Of a stretch of 11,620 nt of DNA, positions 6,749 through 11,620 are shown piece by piece; the first letter of the stretch is position 1; every line of letters starts with the position of its first letter. The notes under the pieces are model-generated. The model saw nothing but the letters and a program-made list of their open reading frames with translations. It did not search any database and was not told the origin of the DNA. The stretch lies in NCBI GenBank assembly GCA_047638695.1, contig JBLINY010000134.1, forward strand, positions 1-11,620. Direction: 5' to 3'. The position numbers were made by a program, and so were the translations under genes. Source of the stretch: JAHECQ01 sp047638695 (GTDB lineage Bacteria; Actinomycetota; Acidimicrobiia; Acidimicrobiales; SZUA-35).

Positions 6749-8452
6749 ATGGCACTGACTGACAACCGCCCCGACTCCTCCGCGCCGGAGGGTGCCACCC
6801 CACGAGTGGGAGCCACTGCTGTGGACCCCATCGATGCGGTGCTGGGCACGGGCGACCACAAGACAATTGGGCGACTTTGGATTGGCTTTGGCTGCCTGAT
6901 GCTGCTGGCCGGTCTTGCCGTGTCCGCCGTCGCAGCGGCTGAGCACGTCGATCTCGGTGGCTTCGACATCGTCGATTCGCAGGGTCGCTACACGCAGCTT
7001 TGGTCCCTTGGCCGTGAACTTCTCTTCTTTGGTGGGCTGGTGCCGATCCTGATCGGTCTCGCCACCTACGTCGTGCCCCTCCAGGTCGGCGCATCCTCGC
7101 TGGCCTTCCCTCGGGGCGCCGCTGCCTCCTTCTGGTCCTGGTTCGTCAGCACCGACCTCCTCATCGTCGCCTACCTCCTCAATGGCGGTCCCGCTGGTGG
7201 TCGAACCGACTATGTGGTGATGTGGACGCTCGCTCTGTCGGGCATGTTGCTGTCGCTCATGTGGGCGATGATCTGCATCGCTACCAGCGTGCTTGGCACT
7301 CGAGCCCAGGGCCTTAGCCTCGACCGGCTTCCTGTCTCGACGTGGAGCTTCTTTGTCTTCTCCCTTTCAGGTTTGTTCGTCCTGCCAATCGTGGTCGCTC
7401 AGCTGGTGCTGGCGTATGTGGATGTGAAGTACGGTTTCCTGTCGAGTCGAGAGACTCGCGGCACGCTCCTCGGGATAACCGACAGCGTCACCCTGGCACC
7501 GGCCCTCTACTGGGTCGGCATCCCCATCCTGGGAATCGCAGCCGAGACCATCGGTGTGCACACGGGTGCTCCCCTCCGTTTCCGTCGTTCGGTGATGGTG
7601 GCGATCGCCGCCTTTGCCATTCTTTCCTTTGCCCCCGAGTCGCTTTCGTTCACAAGTCGTGGTCGGGTCCCCGATTTCCACAGCGGGATTCTTGTGGCCG
7701 GACTCATCGCCTCGGCGCTTCCGGTAGTTGCCTCGCTGGCGTTGGCCGGAGAGAGTCTGAAGGCCGGCAGCATCCGGGTGCGTACGCCGCTGATGGCAGG
7801 GCTCTTTTCCGGTCTTTTGCTCCTTCTTGCCATCGTGGCGGGAATCCTTGGAGCCATCTGGCCGATCGTCACCTTCATCGAGGCGAACTTCGACACCAAC
7901 GTCAATCTCGATAGTGCGTTCAACGTCAACGGAACCTCCTTCCACGATGGTCTACGCGGCACCGTGATGGGCGCAGCCCTGCTCGGGTGCATCGCCGGTG
8001 TGCATCACTGGGGTCACAAGATCTGGGGTCGGTCGCTCGATGACCGCCTCGGACTGTTCGGCGTGCTCGCCGCAGCCGGTGGCGGTCTTCTCTGGGGCAT
8101 CGGAGGCGTTGTCTCTGGGTTCCTCGGGCAAGCGCGCCTCCCGCTCGCATCGTCCGAGGTCAAGGACGGGGTCGAGGCATTGAACGGAGTTTCGGTCGCC
8201 GGAGCAGCCCTCATGGCTCTCGCCGCGCTAATTCTCTTGGCCAACGTTGCTCGCACTGCCTTCGGTGGCGGTTCGGCCAATGAGCCTTGGCAAGGACTCA
8301 CTCTCGAATGGGCCACCGCAAGCCCGCCAGTGGCCGGTAACTTCGCCGCAGCCCCTATCGTCACCTCGGCCCTGCCGATCGAGAGTGGCATTGAGACGCT
8401 CGAAGGCACCAAGGCCGATACGCCCGTCGAGGCAGAAGGAGCAGTCGTCTGA
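6749..8452 (+). CDS. Ligand-less paralog of cytochrome oxidase subunit I (CtaD-like, predicted inactive)
   Basis: A 567-residue protein with about 12 hydrophobic segments that aligns along the whole length of CtaD. Retained marks are DHKTIGRLW (36–44), VPLQVGASSLAFPR (109–122), GLSLDRLPVSTW (188–199), GSIRVRTPLM (340–349), HHWGHKIWGR (419–428) and the C-terminal EPWQGLTLEWATASPP. The catalytic residues are missing. The heme a His of helix II is Gly88. The HPEVY stretch of helix VI is deleted between Tyr254 and Gly262. The HH pair of helix VII is Leu299-Ser300. HFH of helix X is Gly401-Leu402-Arg403. The K-channel Lys is Ser329. It cannot bind hemes a/a3 or CuB in the usual way. The frame is intact and it shares a TGATG junction with the next gene, so it is expressed protein rather than debris. 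TGAGGT lies 11 nt before the ATG. A structural or assembly role is inference. Confidence 0.88.
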   Translation: MALTDNRPDSSAPEGATPRVGATAVDPIDAVLGTGDHKTIGRLWIGFGCLMLLAGLAVSAVAAAEHVDLGGFDIVDSQGRYTQLWSLGRELLFFGGLVPILIGLATYVVPLQVGASSLAFPRGAAASFWSWFVSTDLLIVAYLLNGGPAGGRTDYVVMWTLALSGMLLSLMWAMICIATSVLGTRAQGLSLDRLPVSTWSFFVFSLSGLFVLPIVVAQLVLAYVDVKYGFLSSRETRGTLLGITDSVTLAPALYWVGIPILGIAAETIGVHTGAPLRFRRSVMVAIAAFAILSFAPESLSFTSRGRVPDFHSGILVAGLIASALPVVASLALAGESLKAGSIRVRTPLMAGLFSGLLLLLAIVAGILGAIWPIVTFIEANFDTNVNLDSAFNVNGTSFHDGLRGTVMGAALLGCIAGVHHWGHKIWGRSLDDRLGLFGVLAAAGGGLLWGIGGVVSGFLGQARLPLASSEVKDGVEALNGVSVAGAALMALAALILLANVARTAFGGGSANEPWQGLTLEWATASPPVAGNFAAAPIVTSALPIESGIETLEGTKADTPVEAEGAVV

Positions 8453-9084
8453 TGGCATTCGCTGACGTCATAGATTATGACGCCATCAACCACCCGGTCT
8501 TGCCCGAGAGTGCGGCAGCGCCCCATCCGACCCGTCCGCGCCTGCTGCTGATCGGTTCGGCATTGGCGTCGCTGGCTGTGGTCATGGGTTTCTCTGCGCT
8601 GGTCGGGCTCTACCTTTCGGTTCGAGCCGACGTGATCGCCAGCGGCGAACAGTGGCTTCCCAACGGCGTCGACATTCCTCTGACGCAACCGAACATGATG
8701 ATGTTCACGTTGGTCTTCTCGGTTGCCACCTTGGCGTGGGCAACGTCGGCTATGCGGGCCGATGATCGCCCCAACTCCTACATCGCCATCGGACTGTCTG
8801 TCTTGTTCGGTTTCGCCTTCCTCGCCCAGACCGCCTTCTTGCTCTCGATCATGGAGCTCGAGATCGCCGCCGATGGCCGAGCTCCTTTGATCTACGCCGT
8901 CATAGGCACCCATATGGTGCTGGTGATCGCGGCGATGACCTATTTGGCTGCCATGGCCCTTCGGGCCCTCGGCGGCGACTACAGCGCCAAGGACCTCGAG
9001 GGACTGTATGGCGCCTCGATGTTCTGGTACACGACGGTCGGCTTGTACCTGGTTCTCTGGTACGCCATCTACATCACCAAGTAG
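8452..9084 (+). CDS. Cytochrome c oxidase subunit III-like protein (divergent)
   Basis: A 210-residue membrane protein with five hydrophobic helices (about 31–55, 82–101, 110–132, 145–168, 188–207), matching the short five-helix form of subunit III. Family marks are LPNGVDIPLTQPN before helix 2, FGFAFLAQTAF in helix 3, and GTHMVLVI (His154) followed by RALGGDY in helix 4. It is divergent: the usual SE-type acidic residue in the first helix, the QAYEW-like motif (here QTAFLLS) and the WH of the last helix (here WYTTVG) are changed. The ATG overlaps the preceding stop by one base (TGATG), with AAGGAG 10 nt before it. Subunit III normally packs against subunit I. Whether this one serves the inactive paralog, the real CtaD or both is open. 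Confidence 0.82.
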   Translation: MAFADVIDYDAINHPVLPESAAAPHPTRPRLLLIGSALASLAVVMGFSALVGLYLSVRADVIASGEQWLPNGVDIPLTQPNMMMFTLVFSVATLAWATSAMRADDRPNSYIAIGLSVLFGFAFLAQTAFLLSIMELEIAADGRAPLIYAVIGTHMVLVIAAMTYLAAMALRALGGDYSAKDLEGLYGASMFWYTTVGLYLVLWYAIYITK

Positions 9085-9095
9085 GTCTCTGCACG

Positions 9096-9893
9096 ATGTT
9101 CACCTGGGGTCCAAAATTCCTATTCGCTGTCTCCCTTGCCGGGCTGATTGGCGCGTTTGCATACGGTGTTGTTACCGGAGGTGATCCAATTGGCGTCGCC
9201 ACGCTCGGCTACAAAGGCGGTGTTGGCGATCACTTCGGCTACGCAGTCCTGATCGGCGTCGGCATCTCCGCCCACGTGGTTGGCTGGCTTCTGGTCGCCA
9301 CTCGCGACGGCGACGCTGAGGCCATGGCACAACGGGCCGGCGTCACATCGGTGCCCGCCGTTACGCAGCCCGCCGACCCCAGTTTCTGGGCCCCAATGTC
9401 CGCCTTCGGTGTAGCGGCAATCATTGCTGGCCTCGCGGTCAGCATGATCTTCTTCTACCTGGGTCTGGTCGTGCTGTTTGTTGCCGGCCTCCAGTGGCTT
9501 GTTCAGGCCTGGAGCGATCGAGCCACCGGTGACCCCGCCATCAACCGGGTAATCCGTGATCGTGTCGTTGGACCGTTCGAAGTGCCGGTGATGGCTCTTC
9601 TCGGCTTTGCCCTCGTCGCCATCGCCATGAGCCGGGTCTTTCTTGCTGCCTCGGCAACCGGGGCCGTGATTGCCGGAACCGTTGCAACGGTCATGATCTT
9701 CGGCTCGGCCGTCTTGTTCTCGAAGGTCGACGTCAAACCCGCCGTCCTCCGAGGTGTCGTCGCACTTGGCGCCGTCGCCGTGTTGGCAGCTGGCATCGCC
9801 GGCGCCACCGTGGGTGAGCGCGACTTTCATCATGGAGAAGAGCACAGTGAAGACCCCGGCGAAGATCATTCTGGCGATGGAGAGGGCGAGTGA
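9096..9893 (+). CDS. Extended subunit IV (CtaF)-like membrane protein with His/acidic tail
   Basis: A 265-residue protein with about seven hydrophobic helices (8–26, 48–68, 101–117, 118–138, 164–184, 188–208, 218–238). Residues 1–140 follow the pattern of actinobacterial oxidase subunit IV: an N-terminal helix ending in AYGVVTGGDPIG, then a second helix, then PSFWAPMSAFGVAAIIAG with two more. The usual CtaF protein is only about 130–140 residues, so residues 150–238 are an extension with three further helices. The tail (240–265) is highly charged, with HHGEEH and EDH (His245, 246, 250, 258 and many Asp/Glu), which could bind metal ions. It starts 11 nt after the subunit III stop and overlaps ctaC by 4 nt. 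Membership in the oxidase is inferred from the operon and the weak CtaF pattern; the extension is not recognised. Confidence 0.65.
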   Translation: MFTWGPKFLFAVSLAGLIGAFAYGVVTGGDPIGVATLGYKGGVGDHFGYAVLIGVGISAHVVGWLLVATRDGDAEAMAQRAGVTSVPAVTQPADPSFWAPMSAFGVAAIIAGLAVSMIFFYLGLVVLFVAGLQWLVQAWSDRATGDPAINRVIRDRVVGPFEVPVMALLGFALVAIAMSRVFLAASATGAVIAGTVATVMIFGSAVLFSKVDVKPAVLRGVVALGAVAVLAAGIAGATVGERDFHHGEEHSEDPGEDHSGDGEGE

Positions 9894-11152
9894 ACTTCAT
9901 GACACGTAAGCCCACTCGGTGGCGGCTCCTCCTCGCTGCTGTCACGACGCTGATCGTCACTGCCTGCGCCGAGGAGAAGCCACTCAACACCTTCGAGCCC
10001 AGAGGCCCGCAGGCACGCAGCATCGACAACCTGATGAAGCCGATTTGGATCATCATGGCGATTGTCTTTGTCCTGGTGATAGGCGGCGGCATTGCTCTCG
10101 CCATCAAGGGGCGGGTCAAGCCGGAGGACTACGACCCCGAGGATCTTCCCCCGCAGGTGCACGGTAACGACAAGCTTGAGATCGGCTGGACAGTGGCTCC
10201 CGCCATCCTGCTCGCCATCATCTGTGTTCCGACCGTCGCCGTCTTGTGGCAGCTCGAAGAGCAGAACGATCCTTCCGAACTCGATGTCATGGTTATTGGC
10301 CGCCAGTGGTGGTGGGAGTACCGCTACGACGTCGACGGCGATGGCTTCTTCCAAGATGTCGACGGCGATGGCGTCGCCGGTGATGACGACGACATGGAGT
10401 GGCCGCTTGAACTAGCGCTTGATCCCGACGATCTCAGCGTCGCCAACGAGCTGGTAATTCCAGCAGGTCAACAGATCGATCTCGTTATTACCTCGGGCGA
10501 CGTGATCCACTCGTTCTGGATTCCCCGATTGAACGGTAAGCGAGACGCCGTGCCCGGCCGGTTCGCCACGTGGAGTCTCCATGCCGATGAACCGGGCAAG
10601 TACACCGGCTGGTGTACTGAATACTGCGGTCTTTCGCACGCACGCATGCGGATGTCGACCATCGCGCTGAGCGAAGCCGAGTTTGCCACTTGGTTCGCAA
10701 ATCAGATTGAGCCGGCCGACATCCCAACTGAAGAGCACGCGGCCGCGGGTCGTCAGACGTTCCAGCAGTTGTGTGCCGCCTGCCACATCCTCGACGACCC
10801 TGAGTACGACTATGGCGAGAATTTTGAAGCTCCGCTGACGGCCAAGGCGGCACCGAATCTCACGCATTTCGCCACTCGATCGGTGATGGCAGGGGCCATC
10901 TACAGCCAGTACATCACCGATGGATCGGGTAACCCGACCACCGATGCCAATGATGACGCGTTGGATGTGAGCAGCTATCTGTTGTTGGCCGAGAACGGTC
11001 GATTCAACGAGGCTCAGTTGCGTCGCTGGGTCAGCGACGCACCAAGCCAGAAGGACATGGCCCCCGACGATCAACGCGGCATGCCTGCCTTTCCCGCCCT
11101 GACCGAAGAAGACATCACAAATCTCGTCGCCTATCTGGCGACGCTGGACTGA
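9890..11152 (+). CDS. ctaC: Cytochrome c oxidase subunit II with fused cytochrome c domain
   Basis: This 420-residue protein accepts electrons and passes them through CuA to subunit I. The N-terminus is a lipoprotein signal with lipobox VTAC (Cys26). Two membrane helices follow (about 52–72 and 100–120), with EIGWTVAP typical of the family. The CuA site is complete: His207, then Cys242, Glu244, Cys246, His250 and Met253 in CTEYCGLSHARM. The tail carries a class I cytochrome c: CAACH (295–299) and distal Met398 in GMPAF, as in caa3-type oxidases. Between QWWWEYRY (139–146) and VANELVIP (184–191) an Asp-rich, EF-hand-like insertion replaces the usual short loop. GTG at 9890 is preferred because GGAG lies 7 nt upstream; it overlaps the previous stop as GTGA. 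ATG at 9899 is the alternative. The gene lies 19 nt before ctaD. Confidence 0.95.
   Translation: MNFMTRKPTRWRLLLAAVTTLIVTACAEEKPLNTFEPRGPQARSIDNLMKPIWIIMAIVFVLVIGGGIALAIKGRVKPEDYDPEDLPPQVHGNDKLEIGWTVAPAILLAIICVPTVAVLWQLEEQNDPSELDVMVIGRQWWWEYRYDVDGDGFFQDVDGDGVAGDDDDMEWPLELALDPDDLSVANELVIPAGQQIDLVITSGDVIHSFWIPRLNGKRDAVPGRFATWSLHADEPGKYTGWCTEYCGLSHARMRMSTIALSEAEFATWFANQIEPADIPTEEHAAAGRQTFQQLCAACHILDDPEYDYGENFEAPLTAKAAPNLTHFATRSVMAGAIYSQYITDGSGNPTTDANDDALDVSSYLLLAENGRFNEAQLRRWVSDAPSQKDMAPDDQRGMPAFPALTEEDITNLVAYLATLD
10328..10372 (+). repeat. Tandem repeat coding the Asp-rich loop of CtaC
   Basis: An 18-nt unit (GAYGTCGACGGCGATGGC) occurs at 10328–10345 and 10355–10372, 27 nt apart, with 17 of 18 bases identical. 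It encodes DVDGDG twice at a 9-residue spacing, which points to a tandem duplication inside the gene. Confidence 0.85.
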
Positions 11153-11154
11153 CC

Positions 11155-11159
11155 AGGAG
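11155..11159 (+). promoter_or_regulatory. Ribosome binding site of ctaD
   Basis: AGGAG stands just after the ctaC stop and 12 nt before the ATG at 11172. The spacing is long, but no other in-frame start precedes the conserved TVDHKKIG region more plausibly. Confidence 0.5.
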
Positions 11160-11171
11160 CCCGATCGACCA

Positions 11172-11620
11172 ATGGCGATCATCGAAGGCGAACCGCTCGC
11201 CCTTCCATCCGGAGTTGACGGACCGGCCGAGAACCCACTTGGGGTTTTCGCCAGGCCGCGCAACCCCACAGGCCTGAAGGGCTGGCTCACCACCGTCGAT
11301 CACAAGAAGATCGGCATCATGTACGGCGTGGCGTCCATGTTCTTCCTGATTCTGGGAGGCGTGGCCGCCCTACTGATTCGAGTGCAGCTCGCTGTCCCGA
11401 ACAACTCGTTCTTGTCCGCCGACGCCTACAACCGCATCTTCACGATGCACGGCACGATCATGGTGTTCTTGGTCGTGATGCCGATGGGCGCCGCCTTCGC
11501 CAACTTCCTGATGCCGTTGCAGGTCGGTGCCCGCGACGTTGCCTTCCCTCGCATCAATGCATTCAGCTTTTGGGTCTTCCTCTTCGGCGGGTTGATGTTG
11601 AACACCAGCTGGTTTCTTGG
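11172..11620 (+). CDS. ctaD: Cytochrome c oxidase subunit I, catalytic (3' end outside window)
   Basis: The first 149 residues of a canonical CtaD are present and the frame runs off the right edge. After a 36-residue leader come GWLTTVDHKKIGIMYG (37–52, helix I), NRIFTMHGTIMVF (87–99, helix II with His93, the low-spin heme a ligand), and FLMPLQVGARDVAFPRINAF (112–131), followed by SFW and NTSWF of helix III. Subunit I houses heme a, heme a3 and CuB and reduces oxygen to water while pumping protons. The CuB site lies beyond the window. It is the last visible gene of the oxidase operon, directly after ctaC, and aligns without gaps to residues 81–129 of the ligand-less paralog upstream. Confidence 0.97.
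   Translation, partial: MAIIEGEPLALPSGVDGPAENPLGVFARPRNPTGLKGWLTTVDHKKIGIMYGVASMFFLILGGVAALLIRVQLAVPNNSFLSADAYNRIFTMHGTIMVFLVVMPMGAAFANFLMPLQVGARDVAFPRINAFSFWVFLFGGLMLNTSWFL

Noticed and set aside
6749..8452. Subunit I-like gene as a pseudogene
   Set aside because: The 567-codon frame is intact, has family C-terminal residues, and overlaps the next gene as TGATG with a good ribosome binding site; decay would be expected to break it.
8014..8913. Minus-strand open frame of 299 codons opposite the subunit I-like and III-like genes
   Set aside because: Composition is dominated by Arg, Gln, Asp and His, with no helices or motifs, while the plus strand carries clear membrane proteins with family signatures.
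9120..9869. Minus-strand open frame of 249 codons opposite the subunit IV-like gene
   Set aside because: It is Asp/Gly/His-rich low-complexity antisense of a membrane protein gene; high GC makes such frames common.

Overview
The window looks like chromosome of a high-GC actinobacterium, most likely of the Acidimicrobiia type. The support is a ClpS–DUF2017 pair, a tRNA Glu–Asp–Phe operon, and a cytochrome oxidase locus whose subunit II carries a fused cytochrome c domain. The lineage is an inference from gene content; no marker gene for taxonomy is present.

Left part (1–3066). A large minus-strand regulator runs off the left edge: a class III nucleotide cyclase domain followed by an NB-ARC/STAND-type ATPase and a helical region. 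A plus-strand gene of unknown function (about 2311–3066) is divergent from it. A stretch of about 300 bases follows with no convincing gene.

Middle part (3380–5626, all minus strand). Read in the direction of transcription there is ctaA (heme A synthase), clpS (N-degron adaptor for Clp protease) and a DUF2017 gene, packed with a 4-nt gap and a 4-nt overlap. Then come tRNA-Glu(TTC), tRNA-Asp(GTC), tRNA-Phe(GAA) and a hairpin terminator.

Right part (5727–11620, all plus strand). ctaB (heme O synthase) is divergent from ctaA. After a 119-nt gap that holds a nested inverted repeat, a tightly packed oxidase operon begins: a full-length but ligand-less relative of oxidase subunit I, a divergent subunit III, a long membrane protein whose N-terminal part resembles actinobacterial subunit IV, ctaC (subunit II with CuA plus fused cytochrome c), and the start of a canonical ctaD cut by the right edge. 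CtaB and CtaA make heme O and then heme A for the oxidase encoded beside them.

The strongest oddity is the 567-residue subunit I relative. It aligns with the genuine CtaD start in the same window and with the general family pattern. It has none of the heme or CuB histidines, lacks the crosslinked tyrosine region and lacks the K-channel lysine, yet its reading frame is intact and it sits first in the operon. A second oddity is an aspartate-rich, EF-hand-like tandem repeat inserted in the CuA domain of subunit II.
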